Shown here piece by piece: positions 1-10,645 of a DNA stretch of 64,000 nucleotides (position 1 is the stretch's first letter; the number at the start of each line of letters is the position of its first letter). Under the pieces are notes generated by a model. The model saw nothing but the letters and a program-made list of their open reading frames with translations, had not been told where the DNA came from and did not search any database. The position numbers and the translations under genes are program-made. The stretch is from contig JALLLS010000084.1 of NCBI GenBank assembly GCA_025094145.1, positions 83,090-147,089 on the forward strand, in the 5' to 3' direction. The DNA comes from Spinellus fusiger (lineage: Eukaryota > Mucoromycota > Mucoromycetes > Mucorales > Phycomycetaceae).

Positions 1-400
1 ATAGCACTGTAAACCAAGACGAATATATCACTATCTTGGTTGGTGAGCTTCATTCTCGGTTCATGGAATTGTATCAGAAAGAAGACAGCGAGTTTCTGTT
101 ACAAGAAGAGGGTGCTAGCTGTCATACTGGGACCTATGCCAGATAGTGAAAAGAGACACATCAATTTAGGGTTCTTTAATTACTGGTTCATACAAAGTCC
201 TTTTTGAACCCAATTGAACATGTCTGATACGCCTTAGAAATATGAATTGAAGAAAGAAGGGTATCTATTATCAGTGTTGAAAGTTAATATTAAACTTGCA
301 CAATGATGAGTTCAGAGTATGACAGACAGATGCCCGGATACCATTGATGCCAAAGGAAACCATACGAAATACTAACTGTATTATTATTCTATTCTCTATA
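1..400 (+). pseudogene. Tc1/mariner transposase remnant (C-terminal part)
   Basis: The frame starting at base 3 reads VNQDEYITIL, then FLLQEEGASCHTGTYA, which is the region around the second catalytic Asp of Tc1 transposases (usually QDGAxCHT; here the Asp is Glu). Further on, LNPIEHV, a stop in place of the usual Trp, and YALEI match the LNPIEHVWWALE block with the third catalytic residue. The 3' tail near 325-385 is similar to the reverse complement of 13900-13960, so this copy belongs to the same family as the element at 13727-15077. The left part lies outside the window. Stops and frame slips show it is dead. Confidence 0.8.
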
Positions 401-1569
401 ATTAAAGATATTGAGACTTGATATGCTTAAGCTTCGAGCTTATAGATCAAATGTAAAATGTTTTATTTAATGTTGAACATGTCTTATCTGTTTCGTCCTG
501 ATATTTATACTCAAAGGTATTCAATTCAATTGAGTGTGGCTGTATTCACACTTTTTTGAACAAGTATGTTAATCCAAATTATATACCCAATAACTGTTCT
601 TTAGTAAACCATTGTCAAAATAGATATACAGGCTGTTATAAGCATGGCTATTTACGCAAGTCATTACAATTGTCCAAATAATGATAGATATCAAACAGAA
701 AGTAGACATTATGATATGATCAAGAAATGGTAGTATACTACAACGAATGAGTAAAATGAATCAGTCATACAATCCTATGAGCTAAATACTTCTTTTTCAT
801 ATAGGATAGTTAGGTTAGACTATGAATACATGCTTATTCAATGACCAAGATATCAAGATAATTACACTAAAACATTACTGCGTCAGATTGATGTACAGAA
901 AAATAAATCATTTGCATTTATTTGGAAAGCCCTTTTTATCAGTATAGAGTATAGGCTAACATTGAGCAAGGTTACCTAGATTTTATACGGCACAACCAAG
1001 ACACACTGAGAAAGGATATACCAAGCAGTATACAGAATAATATTACCTTGAATCTTATACACTAAAAACAGGAAACTAACAGTTAGCAAATGGTTAAAAA
1101 AACAGCTACACAATCAATGGTTTGTGATGAGGCATCTATAATAAGCTGTGGTATATTTGAATACAGTGGATTGATCTTTCAGAGATAATATAAAAGTACA
1201 ATAGCCTGCATTAGAATGTATGCCTTTTGGTGGTGATTTCTGCCAAGTTTTTGTATTTGTAGTCATCATTAAAGTATAAAAGAAGTATAAAAGAATAACA
1301 AACAATTTGAATAAATAAGAGCAGAGTTAATTGTACATTAACTAAACCAAATACCTTTGGACCTAAGAGGCTATTAACGACACCATCACATCAATGGATG
1401 ATAAATAATAGCTGACACTACTCAGTGTTGCTAATAAAATAACTATTTATTTCCTCTTTCTTATTGTATTCTCATCAATTCTTTCTGAACTAAAGATGTT
1501 ATGCAGCCAACAAGATACGAGTAAAGAAAAGAAAACACAATATGTTTATAGAATCAATCTAGGATTCTT
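401..1569. other. AT-rich stretch, no gene seen
   Basis: Only short unsupported frames occur here. It probably contains older transposon debris between the Tc1 tail and the Fanzor fragment. Confidence 0.5.
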
Positions 1570-2139
1570 ACATATATTTGATTTTTATAGGAGACTATAG
1601 CAAGTTATTCAGGTGCGAATCCTACCAGAGTAATGACAATAAAGGAAAAAGGCATGCGGAAGATGATGAAGAAAGAAGAATTCAGACTCTATCTTATCAA
1701 TGAATTCAAAATATCAAGCCTATGTCCTGAGTGCAAGTTCTCACCTTTGGAAACATTTAAACATGTCAAGAACCCCAGGCTCTATCAACGAACAGAAATA
1801 CTCCAAGTTAAATCTCATGGTCTTCCCAGGTCATTTCTTCTTAATTTTATATCAAAAAAAGAAACTCATATTTCTCTCTCTTCAAATAGGTGTTCAAACC
1901 AAAATTGTATGAAAGACAAGACATTGAGGCTTTGGAATCGTGATCTAGCTGCTACATTGAACTTTAGACATACTCTAATGTCTCAAAGGGAAAATGGCAC
2001 CTACCCAGAGCGCTTTCGTAGATATAACAAAAGAAAGCATGACTCCAAAGATACACCTAGAACCAATAAAAGAACCAAGCCTTCTGGTTCATCTCCATCC
2101 TTCTCCTCCCCAGTTATCGCTGGAGCCTCGGTTGACTAA
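1570..2139 (+). pseudogene. Fanzor/TnpB-like nuclease, C-terminal fragment with intron
   Basis: The open frame contains the C-terminal zinc finger and RuvC-III block of Fanzor/TnpB-type RNA-guided nucleases: LINEFKISSLCPEC (first Cys pair), a second Cys pair in CSNQNC, then RLWNRDLAATLNF, where the NRD Asp corresponds to the last RuvC catalytic residue. Positions 1830-1889 (GTCATT...AATAG, 60 bases) look like an intron. Removing it turns GLPRSFLL... into GLPRCSNQNC, which restores normal finger spacing. The intron length is a multiple of three, so the unspliced frame stays open. GDYS, resembling the segment before the finger, appears in another frame at about 1590, so a frameshift separates it. 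RuvC-I and II and the N-terminus are absent. The tail is Lys/Arg-rich. Called as a decayed mobile nuclease gene; family membership comes from motifs only. Confidence 0.68.
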
Positions 2140-2759
2140 CTGACGGAAACCCATGATACCGGTAAACTATCTAAAGTGTGATAAAGTGTGTCTTATTGAA
2201 TTTTTTCATGCAAAAGGATATTATAATGTCTAGTAGATTTAATACTATAATAAGATCTTAGTAACAGTTTTCAGAAATACGATGTAATTTAAATCATTTC
2301 TAATGTATTTGTATCCATTCTTGTTGCGATGATCAATGGTTTTGTATTTATTAACAGGCAAAAGAAATACAAAGAACATATGTGACCAGACTATCAGAGA
2401 AAGAAATACACACAAAGACCTACTTTTATGGTAAATGATGTTAATGATTAGTATCATATCTATAATACAAAGCATGATTAATGGTTAATAGTTAATGGTT
2501 AATACCTCTCTTTTTGTCTGTACTCTATTGTTTCTATTGTGCTATGAGATCTGGGAAAAAATATATCCAAAAAGAGAAAAGACATTTCTTCATAACTAAA
2601 TTAGGTAATTTTTTTTGCCTGATCATTCCAGTGGAAAGAAATACATGTCTGCCAATTAAAGTATTCTTTTTTTGTAAGGATTTTATTTTATTTAAATATT
2701 TAGCAACGGACACATCTCACACTGAGTAGTGATGCTGTGGAGGGGGGGATCTAGTATAA
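2140..2759. other. Intergenic, no gene seen
   Basis: AT-rich with T-runs. The right edge probably includes the 3' end of the minus-strand retrotransposon. Confidence 0.4.
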
Positions 2760-2799
2760 GGAGAATATCTATCTAGAACTAGAGATTAGTTATATGCAC

Positions 2800-4805
2800 T
2801 TAGCCAACAGCGTCTTTTTCTTTGAGGAGGAGAGAAGCAGCTATAAAAGAAGAATAAATAATAGTAGACGGAGAGAAAGGAATGTGATCAAAAATCAATT
2901 GCCAATGGGCACGCCACAGTTCACCAAGCACACTGCCAATAATTTGGGAGCTTCTAAAATCCGGTGGGTCGGGAGGGAGCTTAAGAGAGAGAACACATGG
3001 GATAGAACATCGGATTGCCTGGGCGAAATGAAAGGGAAAAAAAAGTGTATAAAGAGCACACCACACAGGCCATTTGGCTGGACACTCTACTAGAAAAATG
3101 CTCAATAGTGGCAGTGAATTAAGAGCAGACTCGACACTGTGGAGACGAGAGAAATGTTGGACATAAGGATTCAATATTCCAAGACCACCACTGGCCCGAG
3201 GAGGACATAGAGTGGCAAATTCAATAGGAAGATACATCCGCTTCATCAGAAACTTGCTAATGATAGACTGGAGTGATTGGAAAAAGGTGTGAGGAAGAGG
3301 TGTGATGCGGATGACATGCCAAAGGGTAGATAGAATGAGAGAATGAATAGTGGTGGCTCTGCCACGAACTGAAAGAAAACGTTGGCTATGGATGTTGGTG
3401 GCTGCTCTTATCTTTCCAAGTAGCTGTGCATAGGTAGATTGCCTTTGACTTCAAAAAAAAAAGTAGATACTCAGGGTAGACCAAAGCAGTAGGGCATGTA
3501 TTGTCAAACCAAGCTTTAATACCCACCTCAATGAGCAATGGCTGCCATTCAGGAAGAAGACATCCAGAGAGAGAAAAGGCATGAATCTTGTGAAGGTTCA
3601 TCCTGGCATTGGATTCCTGTACATATATTTTCAATTGGTGTAGTATCCGTCCCAAGTCTCCTGGGTCCTGAAGAAAGACAACTATATTATCAGCATAGGC
3701 TAGAGCACAAAGAAAATATGTAGGAGGGGCAACTGCTGGTGATAGTACAGGAGGAAGAAACCCTTTGAGTATGGTTTCTTGCAGTACACTCAATAGAAAT
3801 GGCTCCAGAACAAGATTAGAGAGGACAGGAGAAAGAGGATCCCCCTGCCGAAGACCACGACTTTGCATAACTGGTTGTGAGAGATGTCCATCGACATTGA
3901 TGCGAATACTAGTAGAGAAGAAAAGAGCAGTGATACTATCTACAAGAGATCGCTTAAAGGAGAAAGCTAACGGTGTCTTGGTGAGCCATAGCGGGTAAAC
4001 TCTATCATAAGCCTTTTCTTGATCAAGAAGAAGACCCCATTGCTGTTGAGTTTGTGTTCTTTGCACGTTCCATGGGCAGACGAACCAAGATTCTATTATC
4101 GACGATAAATCTTCCAGGAAGAAAGCCAGTCTGACAAGGATTGATACAAGTACGAGCTACTTTAACCATCCTCCCATTGACAAAACGGGTGAATACTTTC
4201 GCATCACAGTTGATCAAAGAGATGGGTCGCCAATTCTTCAAAGTAGAGAGATCACTCTTTTTTTTTTTTTTTTTGGTAAAAGACACATGCCAGTTTTCTG
4301 CCAAGAAGGAGAGAAAAGAGAAGACAAGAGAGCATCTTTGTAAACCTGACATACAAGACTGGCATAGTCTTGTTGCCTAAATACTAAATACTAAATCTAA
4401 GATACCATAAAGCAATCCATCTGGGCCAGGGCTACTGTGCCGAGGAGCATGCCAAACACCCTGTTGTCTGTCCTCAATAGCGAGTGGCACCAGAAGATCC
4501 TCTTGTTGTTGGGCACTTATCTTTCTATTTTCTGGTATCTGTCCAAGAAGAGTATTGACTGAGTCTTCCTCAGTTCTCTCTGGTGTCAACAGAGTAGTAA
4601 AGAAGGCCTGTGCGGCTTCTGTCATGGTAGGAGGAGTGTCACATAGTGCATTGGTGGTAGGATGATGAGGGGGCGGTATGGTTTGTTGAGTTTGTTGTGT
4701 CTGGATTGTGGCTTTAAGGTCCCGGGGGGATTCCTCACCCTGTTCCCGCCAGTTTCCCAGCACGCAAAGCAGCAATATCCACTGCTTCCTGTTGAAGTTC
4801 AGCAA
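2800..4805 (-). pseudogene. LINE reverse transcriptase, broken
   Basis: Minus-strand pieces in order are: TTLLTPERTEE with SSPGPDGLLYGI (about 4377-4805), NWRPISLINCDAKVFTRFV and CQTGFLPGRFIVDNR (4023-4352), then LLLDQEKAYDRV, GLRQGDPLSPVLSNLVLEP and LAYADNIVVF (3386-4066). These are the ordered RT motifs of non-LTR elements. The usual catalytic YADD is YADN, so one metal-binding Asp is lost. At 2800-3246, LCPPRASGGLGILNP is the conserved block after the RT. The frame changes at about 4030, 4365 and 3380. It is non-functional. Confidence 0.85.
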
Positions 4806-5109
4806 TCTCTCTATTCAATGTGGCAAGTGTTGATATTCTTAATTCGGCAGGAGGACAGCTGCGAAGAAAGTGATTACGCCTACTCTGTAGTTCTCAAAGC
4901 TTACGCTCTCTCCATGGTTTGTGTCAACGCCCAAAAGACTTGGCTACTCCACTAACAGTTGATTTTACCTGCTCCCATTGTTCTTGAGAAGAGGATGATG
5001 GGACTAACAAAGGCAGAAGATTGTTGAGGTGAGTGTCTAACTTCTGACATAAATATTTGTTGTGAGTAAGAAGGGGGTTAGATCTCCAAAAGCCTCGTCC
5101 ACTCCTAGG

Positions 5110-6520
5110 AGAGATTAAACGAAGGGAAAAAGAGAGTAAAGCATGATCTGTTCAGGCAGGATTAGTAAAGGCCACAGAGGACTCAACCAAATTGTCAGAG
5201 AGAGAGAGAGAGAAGCATAAAAATAGTCAATAGTTGACATAATTCTGTCATCATGGCGGAAGGTAGGCATAGGCATAGGCATAGGCATCGAGTCTGTAGG
5301 GGTCTTGAGTGTTGGTGTTGATACACTCGACTTATTATTACGCAGCGCCCGTTCAACTGTCTGTGAGGTGCGTGGTGAGAGATTAGGAAACTCTTTAGCC
5401 ATTGTACTGGCACTGGGCTGGTATGAGATTATCGGGCCTGCTGAGCCCATCTCTGATTCTGTAGACATGGAAGTCTCTACTTCGGGCAGACTGGTAAAGA
5501 CTAAGGTGGTGTCTGTCTGCTCTTCTACTGTAAGTAGGGGTACAGTGGGTGCCAGTGGACGATTCTCTACATTCATGGGGATCACAAGAGGTTCCGTCTC
5601 TGAGATACCCGAGGAGACATCCACACTCTTCTCTGATACTGTAGGTGATATCATAAGTTCAGGTATATTCTGTCCCTCTAAACGTGACAAAACCTGTTGA
5701 GAAAGAGTTGATTTACGTCCTCCTTTATTGTTGTTGTGATGATGGTGGGATTGACCTGTAGTTGGCTTCTCTGGGCAAGAAGCAGCAATATGGCCTGACT
5801 TGAGGCACTTCCACCATCTGCGCTATCTACTGGGTCTTTGGGGGCACTCGTTTTTGTCATGTCCATGTTCATGACAATACCTACACCATGTAGGTATGTC
5901 ATTCCACATGGCATGAAAGCCATCAGAGGTGTTCATCCACGGAATGAGGTGAGTAAGGGGATTAATGTCTTCCCCTTGTTGAAGATCAATGTCCAAAATG
6001 GCGTACCTGGTACCCATGTACGACTGAATCTTGGGTTCATGACACAGGCCAACGTCCAGAATGTGTCCGAAAGGCTGCAGACTCTGACGCATGCCATTAA
6101 GTAGCTCAGAGATGTCTATGAATAGAAGAAGAGATGGGTTTAGGCAAGCCATCTTGGTGGATCAGTCTTCTGCTCGGGAAGCAAGAATGATAGTGTTATT
6201 CTTTTCAAAACCCCCCCTTCATCACATGCACGAGAGATCTCATCCTGGAGATCGGGGTAAAAGTTAACCTTACACAGATGCTTGGGTCCTTCTTTAGGAA
6301 AAAATAGTACCCCAGCGAAGAGGGTACTGAGAGGTAATCATCTCCAAGAGCTGGAGTTGTGTCTCTAAACGGTTTGAGATGTCAAAAACCACACTTCCAG
6401 GAGAACGACTATTTCTCCAAATGAGAGTCTTTAGGACCTTACGTCCAGTTGATGAGTTTGTAATGAGCTTGTCATTCTGAACCAGTGATTCACATTGGTT
6501 CGATACCACTCGAGCCCAAG
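5110..6520 (-). pseudogene. LINE ORF1 (gag-like, CCHC) fused to an endonuclease tail
   Basis: Reading down the minus strand: VVFDISNRLETQLQLLE (6294-6509), then MACLNPSLLLFIDISELLNG ending in CRYCHEHGHDKNEC (5823-6152), a CX2CX4HX4C knuckle. A second, degenerate knuckle follows (KCLKSGHIAASC) near 5790. A Ser/Thr-rich segment (5190-5690) then runs through an MPMPMPMP repeat directly into STIDYFYASLSLS, the typical end of an APE-type endonuclease domain before the RT. The body of the endonuclease is missing, so an internal deletion has joined ORF1 to the tail of ORF2. Confidence 0.75.
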
Positions 6521-6660
6521 TGCGAGAAGGTGCATGTGGGGTGTTGGATGGGTGTTGTTTGCCTATAGCAGATGGTTCTTGAGTGTTAGTGGAGAAAGCC
6601 GTGCCAATTAGAGTATTACAAAACCACCAAAGACAGTAGAGTTTCTTTTCAATGTCACAA

Positions 6661-7052
6661 GGATCCCTTGATGTCTAATATTAATGCCTCTCAGGATTTT
6701 CTTCTATGCAAATATTATCTACTGTATAAGCTGTACGATTCTCTTTTATGACTATGAATATATAGACTTTATCTTCCTATTCTACAGATCTTTTATGTTT
6801 TTCATACTTAGATTTAAACACTCATAAACTAATGAATAAACTCCACCTGTGTTTGGCATACAGTATCTACAAATAGAATAGAGTAGAGTAGAGTAGAGTA
6901 GAATATAATATAATATAATATAATATAATACTATATAATATAATAATATATAATGTTGTACAGTACAGCCATCATGAAGATCGCATTTATCTTAATTTTG
7001 GTTGCTACTCTTATGAAAAATGCTGATGTGGATAATGAGAACAAAAGAAGCA
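6661..7052. repeat. Short AT-rich spacer with GAGTA/TATAA microsatellite
   Basis: Tandem AGAGT and then ATAAT units occur at about 6878-6953, between the LINE and the 3' end of the zinc-finger gene. No gene is seen. Confidence 0.7.
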
Positions 7053-8128
7053 TTATAGTGGTGCTACACATAAAAGTCTCTCCATCCCCTCCAAAGCTTC
7101 ATATTCGTTTGAAGAGATAACAATAGCACCATCAGAGTAGTTTTCATCTGATTCGTCCGACAGACACAAAGCACCCAATGGACTGGTACGTAACCCATGC
7201 ATAGGTCTTTCTAAATCTGAGACAGACAGACGACGACCAAGTGGCACCTCACGCAAACTAGACGCACCTGGCCAAGTAGATCGTCTTTTGGGTGTGTATT
7301 GCCAGCTAAAACATTTCAAATGTCCTTGATCAAGATCAGAATCAGAGAATGGATGACTGCTCCATGTAGGTGAGGTAAGAGACATTGGTACAGTGGAGTC
7401 AGAAAATGACAGGTTTGGGTGAAGGCATGCTATCTTCTCCCGGGTGGATTTCTTTGCAAGTTTTTCTTTTACAATAGGTGGAAGAGTAATACTGTCGGGA
7501 AGCCAGGCCATTTTCTCTTGAATTATAGGAGTTTGAGGAAGTACTTCATCAATATCTTGGTTGCTACTCGAGGACCAGCTTGAAGAAACACTTAGTACCG
7601 AGAGGCTTGAGATCTCGTTCTTCACTGTAGTTTTAACAGAACTACCAGACTTTTTTGTTCTTTCAGCTCTTGTTTTTCTTAGAATTGCTTTTTCAATACT
7701 AGACAGGTGGGTTCTCTGATGTTGCATCATATTATCAAAGCGGGAAAAGCATTTGTTACAACCTTCATTGATACAAGGATAGGGTTTCTATTGAAAAAAA
7801 AAGGAAAAATTGAATATTGGATATTAGAATTGATGTTGCTACAAACTGATATTTTCTACTTACTTCCTTGGTGTGCTTACTATAATTTAGAACATAGTAT
7901 GAGTGAGTAAAGTACTATTATCTCATGAATCCGTCTTTTTTAATAGTATCTCACTTACCGAATATGACGTGCTAGGTGCTCTGTTCTGCTGAAACTTTTG
8001 TTACATCCTTCATACTCGGTGCATGGAAATGGTTTAGGAACATCAATGCCACACATCTTCTTTGTATTCTTCTTCTTAAGATTTGACTGCTTCTTCTTAA
8101 GACTGGGTTGTCTTTTAATAGATGGCAT
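7053..8128 (-). CDS. Two-finger C2H2 transcription-factor-like protein, three exons
   Basis: Exons on the minus strand are 8128-7959, 7879-7864 and 7787-7053, giving about 306 residues. Exon 1 begins MPSIKRQPSLKKKQ (basic, nuclear-localisation-like) and encodes CTEYEGCNKSFSRTEH. The 16-base exon 2 adds RKHTKE. Exon 3 starts KPYPCINEGCNKCFSR and continues DNMMQHQRTH. The joined linker HIRKHTKEKPYPC fits the C2H2 consensus, and the last zinc-binding His of finger 1 lies in the micro-exon. Both small introns (79 and 76 bases) have GTAAGT-type donors and TATAG/AATAG acceptors. The remainder is Ser-rich and low complexity, ending VAPL. It is probably a nuclear DNA-binding regulator; the target is unknown. 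The start is the first ATG in the open frame before finger 1. Confidence 0.82.
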
Positions 8129-9938
8129 AGTAAAAAGTGATGCTATATTAATTGACTGACTGATTTAATAAAATAAAATAAAAGATGAATAAGTGTAGTC
8201 TACGAGTAAAAAAGACATTACCAATGATATAAAGAAAAAGTATTCTAGAAACTGTTTTGGTAATAGCAGGGGTTTGTAGCAAACAAAAGCAGAAAGGTAA
8301 ACTAAAGAATTTTTCTTCATTTTTCGAGGCTTTGCGTATTTTTCAACTGCTTAACATTTCGCCTGAACTTTTTTTGTCTACAAACATTTGATAAGTTAAG
8401 ACAGGCAACAGTCTTTGCATTAGACACCATGGTAGTAACTTTTGATATACAACTCTTCATTTGAATGACTCGTATCAATAGCTTATACAAAAGAAGTAGT
8501 AGTTCATGAGTGTTTTGTTTTTCGTAAGATGGTCAAAGTACACTGTTAGTTACTTACTGTCCTAGGAGCAGATGAGTAAAGAAACCACACGTTGGGACCG
8601 TGCGCATTGCATCATATCCGATCAACTGTATGAGGTCAAGAGGTGGTGATTATGCATATCTGACCCTCTTCCCATAATAATCTATATTATTTTATTGAAT
8701 GATTCTATCTTCTCAACTAATTAATGACACTAAAAAGTGTCTTATATTACCATGAAAAGACATTTACTTATGATACATCTGTATTTTGATATTGAAGAGT
8801 GAAGAGTAGAAAGAGTAGAAATGATCATTAAGATGGCACTGTTAGACCCTTGTGAGTATTATTTAACAGAAAGAATAGGCATCTAACAGAAAAATAGATC
8901 AGACAATACCATAGATTGGCATAAGAATATTGAGAATATGTAGTAATATACAATCAATATTTTCTCTTGTTTTCATATGATATTATTTATTCTTAAGCAT
9001 AGATCTGCAAACTTTCTTATTTTATTTTTTGAATGAAAAATACTAGGGCAAAGAAGTATTGTCTTAAACTTTATAAATACTAAACATATATTTTACAAAA
9101 CAAAAAGGAAGAAGGACGGTTACTTATTAGAAAAAGAGTGGCCACTCATCTATGTTATCTCCACTACGATTGTTTGAAGAGTGTCTATGTAACATGAGAA
9201 CCATCTACTCTATAGTGAATAACGGTCCTTGGATCCATCATAGAAGAATAGATAGATAACAGTAACTACATAGTACGATGAATAAAGAACAATGGATTCT
9301 TTACTCTACTTTGGCCTGAGTATTCTATATTTATCCAGCTATTGGAGCAGTCAGGCTAATCAAAAGCACGCCTTTCTTGATCTTGATAGGCAGTTACTAT
9401 TTCTACATTGGCAAAGAGAGTCATGAAGTATTAATTCCTATGTTCGTGAATGTCCTAATCTATGAAAGACAGGAAGATGCTTTGTATCTCAATGTTTTGT
9501 CCAATTCCACCAGTAAGACAGTCGTTTTCATAGAAGTAGATGAACCCCCTTCAGAATGAGTAGACTGTAATAGTAGCTATACTTTGTAACTCTTTTACTA
9601 CTTTATTTCATAGCATGCCATCTTATTTTATTTTCAATACTCCCAGACAATGTTTATGTTTGAAATTCAAATAGGTGGGTGAAGAATGGAGATAAACAAA
9701 AGACACTTTCTCTCAATGAAGAAAGGGTTCTCAAATGCAATGGCTGTGATGGTGTCTCATACTCTATCACTTGTACTATAATTAATTCATATATATTGTC
9801 TTTCTTCTACCTGATCTTTTAAAAGAGTATACTTCATTGAGATAACATACTGTGAAAGATATCAGACACGGATGAAAAAATATTATTATTATCAATACAT
9901 CATCATCCACATATCTATATCAATATATACATGTGTGT

Positions 9939-9939
9939 A

Positions 9940-9977
<38 letters not shown>

Positions 9978-9989
9978 TTCTCTCTCTAA
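9939..9989. repeat. CT dinucleotide microsatellite
   Basis: Almost uninterrupted TC units with a few TTTC interruptions. Confidence 0.95.
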
Positions 9990-10156
9990 ATTATCAATAC
10001 AGTATCTTTATTGACATCTTACACTCTTTTTCTTCAACTTCATCTTCTTCACTCACAAGGGTATAGTGATGGTAGTGGCTTTTTCTTTCATTCCACTACC
10101 AAACATTCTCTACAGACACTCTTTCATTTTATCAAGAGGCTTTATTATATTCAAAG

Positions 10157-10230
10157 TATTTATATATATTTATATATATTTATATCTCAATATATATTTA
10201 TATATATTTATATCTCAATATATATTTATC
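10157..10230. repeat. TATATTTA / CTCAATATATATT tandem repeat
   Basis: Two to three copies of a roughly 32-base unit made of TATATATTTA blocks and TCTCAATA. Confidence 0.85.
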
Positions 10231-10645
10231 AAGATACCATTGAATATCACTCATCAAAGAACAGTTCTAGTAAAGTGGAGTTGACATTCCGCTTATCATT
10301 TTTATTTCTATCCTTCGTCTCTGATCCTGACTTGTATGAATTTTCTAAACAAGAAAGATATTCAACGAGTAAATAGCTATTCTCTAACCCCTCTTCTGAT
10401 GAGAGAAAGACAAAACAATCACAACCAGTGTGTCCAGAGCTCAATAAAGTAGCAGAACATACTCTATTACTTATAATCTATCATTGACTCTTTTTCTTTG
10501 GGTTGAAAATCCAATACAAAGCCACTGAGGGACTGTTATCACTGCTTTCCTGTGCCCTGATTTACTCTTCATAGGACACAGTGGCTTGGATTTCCCAGAT
10601 ACAGCCAAGAATGTAAAGTCTAAGATACCGAGAAGTTGAGCAAGA

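Larger units (their letters stand above)
2760..6660 (-). mobile_element. Decayed non-LTR retrotransposon (LINE)
   Basis: Reading on the minus strand from about 6660 down to 2760, pieces appear in LINE order: a gag-like ORF1 with a CCHC knuckle, the end of an endonuclease domain, reverse transcriptase, and the region after the RT. All are broken by stops and frameshifts. No long terminal repeats are visible. The 5' and 3' limits are approximate because I could not identify a target-site duplication or a clean poly(A) tail. Confidence 0.82.
8129..10645. other. Long intergenic stretch without a supported gene
   Basis: A 60-codon frame at 9377-9559 has no recognisable content. The region holds simple repeats (listed separately) and the presumed upstream region of the zinc-finger gene. 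Confidence 0.5.
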
